Assembly: GCA_963740395.1 (NCBI GenBank)
Contig: CAVUEP010000005.1
Location: 1 to 64,000 of the forward strand
Length of the DNA: 64,000 nucleotides
DNA from: CADEEN01 sp963740395
GTDB lineage: Bacteria; Pseudomonadota; Gammaproteobacteria; Burkholderiales; Burkholderiaceae_C
Direction: 5' to 3'
Positions 11,446 to 19,666 of this stretch are shown here, piece by piece. Position numbers and translations under genes: made by a program. The stretch's first letter is position 1; each line of letters starts with the position of its first letter. The notes below the pieces were generated by a model. It saw only the letters and a list, made by a program, of their open reading frames with translations, ran no database searches and was not told the origin of the DNA.

Positions 11446-12201
11446 TTGGAACTGCGCAACGTCTACAAGCGCTTCGGCAAGACCGAGATCATCCGCGGCA
11501 CCTCGCTGGTGGTGAACACGGGCGAGCGGGTCGCGATCATCGGGCCCAACGGTGCGGGCAAGAGCACGCTGTTCAACCTGATCAGCGGGCGCTTCGAGGC
11601 CACGGCAGGCGACATCCTGCTCAATGGCAAGAAGATCGACGGCCTCAAGCCCTACGAGATCAACCGCCTGGGCCTGGCGCGCAGCTTCCAGGTCAGCAAC
11701 CTGTTCACGCGGCTGTCGGCGTTCGAGAACATCCGCTGCGCCGTGCTGTGGTCGATGGGCTACCGCTACGCCTTCTGGCGCTTCCTGGCCGACCTGCGCG
11801 ACGCCAACGAGCGCGCCGATGCCGTGCTCGAGATGATCAAGCTCGATCGCCGCCGCGACGTGCTGGCGATGAACCTGACCTATGCCGAGCAGCGCGCGCT
11901 CGAGATCGGCATCACGATCGCCGGCGGTGCCGACGTGGTGCTGCTCGACGAGCCGACCGCCGGCATGAGCAAGAGCGAAACGACCCGCTTCGTCGACCTC
12001 ATCCGCGACGTGACCGCGGACAAGACGCTGCTGACGGTCGAGCACGACATGGGCGTGGTGTTCGGTCTGGCCGACCGCATCGCCGTGCTGGTCTACGGCG
12101 AAATCATCGCCTTCGATGTGCCCGACGCGGTGCGCGCCAACCCGCGCGTGCAGGAAGCCTACCTGGGCTCGGTGCTGGCCGATGCGCAGGCGGACCACTA
12201 G
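11446..12201 (+). CDS. livG: Branched-chain amino acid ABC transporter ATP-binding protein LivG-type
   Basis: An ABC ATPase of about 251 residues: Walker A GPNGAGKS at about 30, a QVSNLFTRLSAFENIR Q-loop region, a degenerate signature TYAEQRALEIG and Walker B VVLLDEPTAGMS. The only in-frame start near the conserved N-terminus (LELRNVYKRFGKTEIIRG) is TTG 11446. An ATG at 11360 overlapping the livM stop is out of frame after the intervening repeat, so the true start is uncertain: either TTG 11446, or ATG 11360 with an unresolved base-count error in the repeat. It supplies ATP hydrolysis with LivF. Confidence 0.88.
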   Translation: MELRNVYKRFGKTEIIRGTSLVVNTGERVAIIGPNGAGKSTLFNLISGRFEATAGDILLNGKKIDGLKPYEINRLGLARSFQVSNLFTRLSAFENIRCAVLWSMGYRYAFWRFLADLRDANERADAVLEMIKLDRRRDVLAMNLTYAEQRALEIGITIAGGADVVLLDEPTAGMSKSETTRFVDLIRDVTADKTLLTVEHDMGVVFGLADRIAVLVYGEIIAFDVPDAVRANPRVQEAYLGSVLADAQADH

Positions 12202-12202
12202 C

Positions 12203-12898
12203 ATGCTCAAGCTCGACAACGTCCACGCGTTCTATGGCAAGAGCCATGTGCTGCACGGTGTCAGCTTCGAGGTGCAGCCGGGCGAGATCGTCGCGCTGCT
12301 GGGACGCAACGGCTCGGGGCGCTCGACCACGGTGCGGACCATCATGGGGCTGGTCGACGGCACCGGGTCGATCGGCTGGCGCGGACAACCGATTCTCGGG
12401 CGCAAGGCCTTCGAGATCGCGCAGGCGGGTATCGGCTACGTGCCGGAGAACCGCGACGTGTTCCCGAAGCTGACCGTGCACCAGAACCTGCTGCTCGGGC
12501 AGAAGCGCGTGGCGGGGGGCGGGCGCTGGAGCCTGGACGACATGTACGCGCTGTTCCCGCTGCTCAAGGAGCGCCAGCACAACGAGGCCGGCGTGCTCTC
12601 GGGCGGCGAGCAGCAGATGCTCACGCTGTGCCGCACGCTGATGGGCGACCCCGACCTGATCATGATCGACGAGCCGACCGAAGGGCTGGCGCCGAAGATC
12701 GTCGAACTGGTGGCGACGTACCTGGGCGAACTGCGACGTCGCGGCATTGCGGTCCTGCTGGTCGAGCAGAAACTGACCATCGCCTTGGCGGTGGCCGACC
12801 GCTGCCTCGTGATGGGCCACGGCCGCATCGTCTTCCAGGGCACGCCCGACGCCCTGCGTGCCAACGCCACCACTCGCAAGGAGTGGCTCGAGGTGTAG
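12203..12898 (+). CDS. livF: Branched-chain amino acid ABC transporter ATP-binding protein LivF-type, Walker A Lys replaced by Arg
   Basis: The 231-residue ATPase (MLKLDNVHAFYGKSHVLHGV) starts one base after the livG stop. It has the signature LSGGEQQMLTLCRTLMG, Walker B LIMIDEPTEGLAP and the H-loop-equivalent VLLVEQ. The Walker A reads GRNGSGRST: the lysine that normally contacts the ATP phosphates is arginine, while LivG in the same complex keeps GPNGAGKS. The frame around it is intact and the rest is conserved, so the change is probably real. It may mark a weak or non-hydrolysing site; I believe similar GRNG.GRST loops occur in other betaproteobacterial LivF proteins. Confidence 0.93.
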   Translation: MLKLDNVHAFYGKSHVLHGVSFEVQPGEIVALLGRNGSGRSTTVRTIMGLVDGTGSIGWRGQPILGRKAFEIAQAGIGYVPENRDVFPKLTVHQNLLLGQKRVAGGGRWSLDDMYALFPLLKERQHNEAGVLSGGEQQMLTLCRTLMGDPDLIMIDEPTEGLAPKIVELVATYLGELRRRGIAVLLVEQKLTIALAVADRCLVMGHGRIVFQGTPDALRANATTRKEWLEV

Positions 12899-12931
12899 TG
12901 CGGCGCCCGACCTACCGCGCGCGCATGAGAA

Positions 12932-12962
12932 GAGCCGGTTGCTGAGATTCAGCAGCCGGCTC
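12932..12962. terminator. Hairpin between convergent livF and proX
   Basis: Arms AGCCGGTTGCTGA (12933-12945) and TCAGCAGCCGGCT (12949-12961) pair over 13 bp with one mismatch and a 3-nt loop, extendable by one G-C pair. It lies between two convergent operons, where a bidirectional terminator is expected. There is no T-run on either side, so it would be a non-canonical terminator or an mRNA 3'-end stabiliser. Confidence 0.6.
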
Positions 12963-13007
12963 CCGGTGGCAGGCCTTCATCGAGGGCCTGCACGCATGCG
13001 TGACGGC

Positions 13008-14030
13008 CTAGCTCTCGTCGGCGGCGCGTGCAGCGGCCAGCCAGGCGTCATAGGTCTTGCGGTGACCCTTGATCCAGGCCTGCACATGGCGCTGGATGTC
13101 GGCCTCATCCTTCTCGCCATCGCGCATGCGCAGGTTCTGCGCGCTGATGTCGTTGGCGCTGAGCTTCATCGTCGCGAACAGCTTGGCCGCGGCCGGGTTG
13201 GCGTCGGCGAAGGCCTGGTTGGCGACGATGCGCTGGTTGTTGGCCTGGAAGCCATAGTCGGCGCCGTTGGGCAGCTTGGTGCTGACGCCCTTGCGCTCAC
13301 CCGGCAGCGACGAGAACGGCACCTGCAACCAGACCACGTCCTTGTTGGGCACCAACACGCCACTGACCCAATACGGGGTCCAGGTGTAGTACAGCACCGC
13401 CTCGCCGGCCTTGGCGCGCGTGATGGTGTCGGCAATGATGGCCGCATAGGTGCCCTGCTTGTGCGTGACGGTGTCGCGCAGCTTGTAGGCGTCGAGGTGG
13501 TGCTCGATCACCTTTTCGCAGCCCCAGCCCGGGTTGCAGCCGGCCAGGTCGGCCTTGCCGTCGCCATCGGTGTCGAACAGCTTGGCGAGCTTGGGATCGG
13601 CCAGTTGGCTGATCTTGGTGATCTTGTACTTGTCGGCGGTGGCCTTGTCGATCAGGTAGCCCTGCAGCGCGCCTTGCGAGTAGACGCCTTCGCGGTACAG
13701 CTTGGCGTCGCCGCCGGCCTTCTTGTAGAAGTCGACATGCAGCGGGTCCCAATGGTCGGCCATGAATGTCGCGTCTCCGTTGCCCAATGCCACGTGGCCG
13801 GAGGCGTACTCGATCTCCTTGAAGGGCTTGACGTCGTAGCCCAGGTCCTTGAGGGCCTGCATCACGAGTTCGGTCTGGAAAGTCTCTTCGGCAATCGAGC
13901 TCTTGATCGGTTGCACCGAGACGCCCTTGCCGGGCATGGTCGCGTTGGCCGCGACTGCGGCACCGGTGACGGCCAGGGCGGCGCCCAGGGCAGCGGCTTG
14001 CAATGTGTGGGTCATCTTCATTTTCATCAT
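13008..14030 (-). CDS. proX: Glycine betaine/proline betaine ABC transporter substrate-binding protein ProX
   Basis: The 340-residue protein has a signal peptide (HTLQAAALGAALAVTGAAVAA) and a ProX/OpuAC fold: VQPIKSSIAEETFQTELVMQAL, FMADHWDPLHVDFYKKAG, GWGCEKVIEHHLDAY and EAVLYYTWTPYWVSGVLVP. The Trp/Tyr-rich motifs (DHWDP, YYTWTPYW) are where the family cages quaternary ammonium ligands. It is the last gene of proV-proW-proX on the minus strand, 50 bp after proW. It would capture betaine-type osmolytes in the periplasm; choline or other betaines are possible ligands. Confidence 0.93.
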   Translation of the reverse strand: MMKMKMTHTLQAAALGAALAVTGAAVAANATMPGKGVSVQPIKSSIAEETFQTELVMQALKDLGYDVKPFKEIEYASGHVALGNGDATFMADHWDPLHVDFYKKAGGDAKLYREGVYSQGALQGYLIDKATADKYKITKISQLADPKLAKLFDTDGDGKADLAGCNPGWGCEKVIEHHLDAYKLRDTVTHKQGTYAAIIADTITRAKAGEAVLYYTWTPYWVSGVLVPNKDVVWLQVPFSSLPGERKGVSTKLPNGADYGFQANNQRIVANQAFADANPAAAKLFATMKLSANDISAQNLRMRDGEKDEADIQRHVQAWIKGHRKTYDAWLAAARAADES

Positions 14031-14080
14031 CCTTCAGGGTTCCTTTTCGAGGTGGAGAAAGCGTTGTGTGTGGCGAGCGC

Positions 14081-15214
14081 TTAGCGCAGCGCCGGCGCGA
14101 TGCGCGGGGACGCGGCTTGGTCCGTCACGGTGACGGTGGGGCGCGCTGCGCGCAGCCGGTTGAGCAGGCCGACCGGCCCGCGCTCGAACCAGCGGCGGTG
14201 GCCGCCGCGCTGGCCGGCGTCGCGGGTCTTGCCCATCGCCTGGGTCATGCGGTCGAGCACGATGGCCATCAGCACGATGCCGATGCCGCCGACGGTGGCC
14301 AGGCCCATGTCCAGGCGGCCGATGCCGCGCAGCACCATCTGACCCAGGCCGCCGACGGCGATCATGGAGGCGATCACGACCATCGAGAGCGACAGCATCA
14401 GGGTCTGGTTGACGCCGGCCATGATCGTCGGCAGGGCCAGCGGCAGTTGCACCTTGCGCAGCAACTGCCACGGCGAGGCACCGAACGAGCGCGAGGCTTC
14501 GATCAGGTCCGGCCGCACCTGGCGGATGCCCAGGTTGGTCAGGCGAATCAGCGGCGGCAGCGCGAACACGATGGTCACGACCACGCCCGGCACATTGCCG
14601 ATGCCGAACAGCATCACCACCGGCACCAGATAGACGAAGGCCGGCGTGGTCTGCATGGCATCGAGCAGCGGCCGCATGGCGGCGTTGAGGCGGTCGCTGC
14701 GTGCCACGGCAATGCCGAGTGGCAGGCCGATCAGCAGGCAGAAAAACACGGCCGTCAGCACCAGCGACAGCGTGACCATGGCCTCGGGCCAGGCGCCGAT
14801 CAGGCCGATCAGCGCGAATGACACGAGGGTGCCCAGGGCCAGGGCGCGGCCGCTGCATTGCCAGGCCAGCAGCGCCAGCAGCAACAGCATCACCGGGGCC
14901 GGCACCGCCAGCAGCGCGGCTTCGATGCCGCCCAGGGTGCTGTCGATCGGCACGCGCACGGCCTGGAAGGCGGGGCGAGCATGTTCGACCACCCACTCCA
15001 GGCCGTTGTCGACCCAGAGGTTGAGCGGGATCACGGCGTCGTTGAACGGGTGCAGCCAGTTGAACTCGGCCGCTTCGGGCGCCGGCGCGGCATTGGCCAG
15101 CCAGTCGTTGGCGGGCGCGGTCGCAGCTGGCGTGGCTGTGTCGGCAGGCGCGGGCGCCGCAGCGGCGGCCCACGGATTGTCGGCGGCGGCGGGTGTATTG
15201 GTGGTGGGTTCCAT
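14081..15214 (-). CDS. proW: Glycine betaine/proline betaine ABC transporter permease ProW
   Basis: The 377-residue permease has an unusual Ala/Pro/Thr-rich N-terminal extension (about 1-45), as in E. coli ProW, followed by a binding-protein-dependent permease domain. Landmarks are FNDAVIPLNLWVDNGLEWVVEH, DAMQTTPAFVYLVPVVMLFGIGNVPGV, the coupling loop EASRSFGASPWQLLRKVQLPLALPTI (EAA motif, about 225-250) and GGLGQMVLRGIGRLDMG. About six to seven transmembrane helices are visible. It forms the channel of the ProVWX importer; the gap to proV is 46 bp. Confidence 0.93.
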   Translation of the reverse strand: MEPTTNTPAAADNPWAAAAAPAPADTATPAATAPANDWLANAAPAPEAAEFNWLHPFNDAVIPLNLWVDNGLEWVVEHARPAFQAVRVPIDSTLGGIEAALLAVPAPVMLLLLALLAWQCSGRALALGTLVSFALIGLIGAWPEAMVTLSLVLTAVFFCLLIGLPLGIAVARSDRLNAAMRPLLDAMQTTPAFVYLVPVVMLFGIGNVPGVVVTIVFALPPLIRLTNLGIRQVRPDLIEASRSFGASPWQLLRKVQLPLALPTIMAGVNQTLMLSLSMVVIASMIAVGGLGQMVLRGIGRLDMGLATVGGIGIVLMAIVLDRMTQAMGKTRDAGQRGGHRRWFERGPVGLLNRLRAARPTVTVTDQAASPRIAPALR

Positions 15215-15260
15215 CAGGGTCCTTGAGTCGGTTCGGTTTCAGGCAGTTGCGGCCGGGCGC

Positions 15261-16460
15261 TCAGGCCGCGGCGCGCTGGTCGAGAAACTCGAGCAGGGTG
15301 TTCTTCGTGATCGAGCCGCGGTAGCGGCCGCCTTCATCGATCACGGGCAGGCCATGCGGGTGCGTCGCCAGCGGCCCGTAGAGTTCCGTGATGGCCGTAT
15401 CGGCCGTGATCGGCACCACGTCGGCAATGAAAGCGTTGCGCAGCTTCGGGTCGTCGTTCTTCTGCATCTCGGCCTGCAGCGTGTCGATCGAGACCACGCC
15501 CATGAAGTCCTGCTCCGGGCTGATCACGTAGCCGAACTCGCGCTGGTGCTGGCGCAGGCGTTGCAGCGCCGAGCGCACGCCCATGCCCTGGTGATCGATG
15601 ATCGACACCTGCGACTTGCGCGCCAGGTCGGCGGCCGAGAACACGTTGGTGACGTCCACGTTCTTGAAGAACGAGCGCACGTACGGCGTGGCCGGGTTCT
15701 TGATGATGTCTTCGGGTGTGCCGACCTGGACCACATTGCCGCCTTCCATGATCGCGATGCGGTCGCCGATGCGAATCGCCTCGTCGAGGTCGTGCGAGAT
15801 GAAGATGATGGTGCGGCGGTCCTTGCGCTGCAGCTTGACCAGTTCGTCCTGCATCTCGGTGCGGATCAGCGGGTCCAGGGCCGAGAAGGCCTCGTCCATC
15901 AGCAGCACCGAGGGGTTGTTGGCCAGTGCGCGCGCCAGGCCGACACGTTGCTGCATGCCGCCCGAGAGTTCGTCGGGGTAGCTCTGTGCCCAGGCCGACA
16001 GGCCCACCTGGTCCAGCGCCTTCATGGCGCTGGCTTCGCGCTGCGCGATGGGATCGCCGGCCAGTTCGAGGCCGAACCCGGCGTTCTGCAGCACCGTCAG
16101 ATGCGGCATCAGCGCGAACGACTGGAACACCATGCTGATGTGGCGGCGGCGCAATTCGCGCAATTCCTTGGGCGACATCGCGGCGATGTCCTTGCCGTCG
16201 AACAGGACCTGGCCTTCGGTCGGCTCGATCAGCCGGTTCAGCAGGCGCACCAGGGTCGACTTGCCCGAACCCGACAGCCCCATGACGACGAAGATTTCGC
16301 CTTCGCGCACAGTGAAGGTCGCATCGTTGACGCCCAGGGTCTGGCCGGTCTGTTCGAAGATCTCGTCCTTGTTGCGGCCTTCGCGCACCAGGCGCATGGC
16401 CTCGTCAGGTCGGTTGCCAAAGACTTTGAATAGGTTGTTGACGACGAGTCGATCGGTCAT
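15261..16460 (-). CDS. proV: Glycine betaine/proline betaine ABC transporter ATP-binding protein ProV (CBS domains)
   Basis: The 399-residue ATPase has all nucleotide-binding motifs: Walker A MGLSGSGKSTLVRLLNRLI at about 60, signature LSGGMQQRVGLARAL at about 165, Walker B VLLMDEAFSALDPLIR and H-loop FISHDLDEA. Residues from about 285 form a CBS pair ending FLDQRAAA, the ionic-strength-sensing module of osmoregulated betaine importers. First gene of its operon, with a plausible promoter about 200 bp upstream at 16671-16699. Uptake of betaine under osmotic stress is the expected role. Confidence 0.95.
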   Translation of the reverse strand: MTDRLVVNNLFKVFGNRPDEAMRLVREGRNKDEIFEQTGQTLGVNDATFTVREGEIFVVMGLSGSGKSTLVRLLNRLIEPTEGQVLFDGKDIAAMSPKELRELRRRHISMVFQSFALMPHLTVLQNAGFGLELAGDPIAQREASAMKALDQVGLSAWAQSYPDELSGGMQQRVGLARALANNPSVLLMDEAFSALDPLIRTEMQDELVKLQRKDRRTIIFISHDLDEAIRIGDRIAIMEGGNVVQVGTPEDIIKNPATPYVRSFFKNVDVTNVFSAADLARKSQVSIIDHQGMGVRSALQRLRQHQREFGYVISPEQDFMGVVSIDTLQAEMQKNDDPKLRNAFIADVVPITADTAITELYGPLATHPHGLPVIDEGGRYRGSITKNTLLEFLDQRAAA

Positions 16461-16642
16461 CGAGATCCTTGTGGATGGGCGGGCGAGCCATCGGTCGACG
16501 GCACCGAAGTGGCCGAGCGCAGGCTGCCATGCAGGATGGGGCGACCGTCAGGCCGCGGCAACGCAAGCCGCACGGGGCCGCGTCAACGGCCGGGGCTTGC
16601 GCAAGAACGTGTCCATGAGCCATCGCGTCGGGACGAAGCCGA

Positions 16643-16699
16643 TGCTAGACTACTGCGTTTGGACAAATGTATTCTAGCAGAGCGCGGGTATTCCCGCAA
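16643..16699 (-). promoter_or_regulatory. Probable sigma70 promoter of proVWX overlapping an inverted-repeat operator
   Basis: On the minus strand TTGCGG (16694-16699) and TAGAAT (16671-16676) are separated by exactly 17 bp, a good -35/-10 pair pointing at proV. The inverted repeat TGCTAGA (16643-16649) and TCTAGCA (16673-16679), seven of seven bases, overlaps the -10, as expected of a repressor operator. This is the most AT-rich part of the 324-bp proV-marC gap (16461-16784); I see no gene or other element in the rest of it. The regulator is not in the window. Confidence 0.5.
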
Positions 16700-16784
16700 C
16701 CCGCAACTCCAATCCATCGCGGGTCACGCCCCGGGGCAGGCAAGTTTCAGTTCCTGAGCGCAGGCGGGCGCGACGCAACGCGGG

Positions 16785-17476
16785 ATGCCCATGTCTGAGT
16801 TCGACGACATCTCGCTGTGGCTGGCCTTCGGCAAGAGCTTCCTGTTCGTACTGGCTGCGCTGCTGCCGATCCTGAATCCAGCCGCCACCGCGCCGATCTT
16901 TCTCGGCCTGACCGAGGGCGCCTCGGCGTCGACACGCGCCACCCTGGCACGGCGCATCGCCGCGCAACATGGTGCTGCTGATGGTCGGCGCCATGCTGGT
17001 CGGCTCCTACGTGCTCGACATCTTCGGCATCTCGCTGCCGATCGTGCGCGTCGGCGGCGGCCTGCTGCTGGCCGCGAACGCCTGGCGCCTGCTGCATACC
17101 AGCCACTCGACCAACGACAGCCGGCAGGCCCTGGCCGAGGCCTTCACGCCCGAACAGGCCCGTCACCAGGCGTTCTATCCGCTGACCTTCCCGATCAGTT
17201 GCGGCCCGGCGTCGATCGCGGCGGCGATCACGATCGGCGTCACGCTGCACGACAACCGGGTTCCGATGTCGCTGGCCCAATTCGGCGGCGGTGTGGTGGC
17301 GCTGTGCGTGATCGGCGTCGTCATGTTCCTGGCCTTTCGCTACGCCATGCAACTGCTGCGGCCCCTGGGCGAGGCCGGCACCGCTGGTGTTCCTGCGTCT
17401 GACGGCCTTCATCCTGCTGTGCCTGGGCGTGCAGGTGATCTGGGACGGCGTGCGCGAACTCGCGCGCAGTCTCTGA
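16785..17476 (+). CDS. MarC family membrane protein (two doubled bases)
   Basis: The N-terminal MSEFDDISLWLAFGKSFLFVLAALLPILNP and the middle segment FPISCGPASIAAAITIGVTLHDNRVP are MarC/UPF0056 hallmarks, with six hydrophobic helices in all. The raw frame breaks twice: at 16961/16962 (GCC-G-CGC, Ala) and 17382/17383 (ACC-G-CTG, Thr). Each is a codon with two synonymous third bases; removing one at each gives 229 residues ending DGVRELARSL. MarC proteins are inner-membrane proteins of unknown function, despite the old antibiotic-resistance name. Divergent from proV. Confidence 0.85.
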
Positions 17477-17541
17477 CCGTGCCGCACGGCGGGGGCGACC
17501 TAGAATGATTCGCTCCCTCGAATGACACGAAAGAGACCGCC

Positions 17542-19650
17542 ATGAGTGCCAGTTACCAGGTGCGCGACAGCGTCGCCGTCATCACGCTGGACAACCCGCC
17601 CGTCAATGGCCTGGGACTGGCCACCCGACAGGCCGTGTTTGCAGGCATTGAGCGCGGCCTGGCCGACGCCGCTGTCAAGGCGGTCGTGATCGTCGGTGCC
17701 GGAAATGTGTTCTCGGGCGGTGCCGACATCCGCGAATTCGGCTCGCCCAAGGCGATGGCCGAACCGCACCTGCACAGCGTGATCCGCGCCGCCGAAGCCG
17801 CCGACAAGCCGATCGTCGTCGCCATGCATGGCATCTGCATGGGTGGTGGCTTGGAGTTGGCGCTGGCCTGCCACTACCGTGTGGCTGCGCCGGGTACCAA
17901 GGTCGCGTTGCCCGAGGTCAAGCTCGGCCTGGTGCCGGGGGCCGGCGGCACCCAGCGGTTGCCACGCGTGGTCGGCGTCGAGACCGCGCTGAACATGATC
18001 GCCACCGGCGAGCCGGTGAACAGCGAGGTGCTGGCGAAGTTGCCAGGCCAGAAGCTGTTCGACCGCCTGGTCGAGGGCGACCTGATCGACGGCGCGGTGG
18101 CCTTCGCCAACGAGAAGGCCGGCGAACTCGCCCGCGGCGGCGTGCTACCGCTGGTGCGTCATCTCAAGGCCACGCACCCCAATCCTGATGCGTACTTCCA
18201 GTTTGCGCGCAACACGGTCAAGGCGATGGCCAAGCACTTTCCCGCGCCCGTGCGTTGCGTCGACTGTGTCGAGCAGGCCGTCAAGGCGAAGAGCTTCGAG
18301 GAGGGCCTGCTCTACGAACGCGCCGCCTTTCTGGCGCTGATCAACACGTCCGAAAGCAAGGCTTTGCGGCATGCCTTCTTCGGCGAGCGCGCGGCCGGCA
18401 AGATCGCCGACGTCCCCGGCGACACACCGCGACGCGCGATCAGGACAGTGGCCGTGATCGGCGCCGGCACCATGGGCGGCGGCATCAGCATGAACTTCCT
18501 CAATGCCGGCTTGCCAGTGACGCTGCTCGAGACGAAGCAGGAGGCGCTGGATCGCGGCGTGGCCACGATCCGCAAGAACTACGACGCGCAGGTCAGGAAA
18601 GGCAAGTTGAAGCCCGACAAGCTCGACGCCCGCATGGCGCTGCTGACGCCGACGCTGAGCGTCGACGCGATCAAGGATGCCGACCTCGTGATCGAGGCGG
18701 TGTTCGAGGAGATGGGCGTCAAGGAAGCGGTGTTCAAGACGCTCGACGAAGTGATGAAGCCCGGCGCGATCCTGGCCACCAACACCTCGACGCTGGACGT
18801 GAACAGAATTGCCGCGTTCACGAAGCGGCCGCAGGACGTGGTCGGGCTGCATTTCTTCAGCCCGGCCAACGTGATGAAGCTGCTCGAAGTGGTTCGCGGT
18901 GCGAAGACGGCCAAGGACGTGATGGCCACCGTGATGGCGCTGGCGAAGGTGATCCGCAAGACGGCGGTGGTGTCGGGCGTGTGCGACGGCTTCATCGGCA
19001 ACCGCATGATCGAGCAGTACTCGCGCCAGGCCGGCTTCCTGCTCGAGGAAGGCTGCACGCCGCAGCAGGTCGACCGCGCGGTCGAGGCGTTCGGCTTTGC
19101 GATGGGGCCGTTCCGCATGGGCGACCTGGCGGGCAACGACATCGGCTGGGCAATCCGCAAGCGCCGCTATGTCGAGAAGCCGAATCTGCGCTACAGCAAG
19201 ACCGCCGACCTGCTGTGCGAAATGGGTCGTTTCGGTCAGAAGACGGGGGCCGGCTGGTACGACTACGAGCCCGGCAAGCGTGCGCCGATCCGCTCCACGT
19301 TGGTCGAAGACATGATCGCCAAGCACCGCACCGGGCTCGGCATCACGCCGCGCAAGGTCAGTGACGACGAGATCGTGCACCGCCTCGTGTACTCGCTGGT
19401 CAACGAGGGTGCGAAGTTGCTCGAAGAGGGCATCGCCGCCAAGGCCAGCGACATCGACATGGTCTACCTCACCGGCTACGGCTTCCCGCTGCACCGCGGC
19501 GGCCCGATGTGCTACGCCGACCAGCAGGGGTTGTACAACGTGCTGCTGGCGATGAAGAAGTTCGCCGCCAACCCGCTCGACGACGCCGCCTTCTGGCAAC
19601 CCGCGCCGCTGCTGGCCAGGCTGGCGGCCGAAGGCAAATCCTTTACCTGA
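17542..19650 (+). CDS. Bifunctional enoyl-CoA hydratase/3-hydroxyacyl-CoA dehydrogenase (FadB/FadJ-like)
   Basis: This 702-residue multifunctional beta-oxidation enzyme has an N-terminal crotonase domain (about 1-190; GAGNVFSGGADIREFG and GICMGGGLELALACHYRVA, oxyanion-hole glycines) and a linker. The NAD-binding domain starts at about 300 with AVIGAGTMGGGISMNFLNAGLPV. Two 3-HAD C-terminal domains follow (CDGFIGNRMIEQYSRQAGFL; GYGFPLHRGGPMCYADQQG). It hydrates enoyl-CoA and oxidises the 3-hydroxyacyl-CoA product. The following thiolase, 16 bp downstream, completes the cycle. It is shorter than E. coli FadB and resembles the peroxisomal-type fusion. Intact frame, with a ribosome site just before the ATG. 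Confidence 0.93.
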   Translation: MSASYQVRDSVAVITLDNPPVNGLGLATRQAVFAGIERGLADAAVKAVVIVGAGNVFSGGADIREFGSPKAMAEPHLHSVIRAAEAADKPIVVAMHGICMGGGLELALACHYRVAAPGTKVALPEVKLGLVPGAGGTQRLPRVVGVETALNMIATGEPVNSEVLAKLPGQKLFDRLVEGDLIDGAVAFANEKAGELARGGVLPLVRHLKATHPNPDAYFQFARNTVKAMAKHFPAPVRCVDCVEQAVKAKSFEEGLLYERAAFLALINTSESKALRHAFFGERAAGKIADVPGDTPRRAIRTVAVIGAGTMGGGISMNFLNAGLPVTLLETKQEALDRGVATIRKNYDAQVRKGKLKPDKLDARMALLTPTLSVDAIKDADLVIEAVFEEMGVKEAVFKTLDEVMKPGAILATNTSTLDVNRIAAFTKRPQDVVGLHFFSPANVMKLLEVVRGAKTAKDVMATVMALAKVIRKTAVVSGVCDGFIGNRMIEQYSRQAGFLLEEGCTPQQVDRAVEAFGFAMGPFRMGDLAGNDIGWAIRKRRYVEKPNLRYSKTADLLCEMGRFGQKTGAGWYDYEPGKRAPIRSTLVEDMIAKHRTGLGITPRKVSDDEIVHRLVYSLVNEGAKLLEEGIAAKASDIDMVYLTGYGFPLHRGGPMCYADQQGLYNVLLAMKKFAANPLDDAAFWQPAPLLARLAAEGKSFT

Positions 19651-19666
19651 GTTCGAGGACTACAAC

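Noticed and set aside
18145..19599. 484-residue minus-strand frame
   Set aside because: Antisense shadow of the FadB-like gene.
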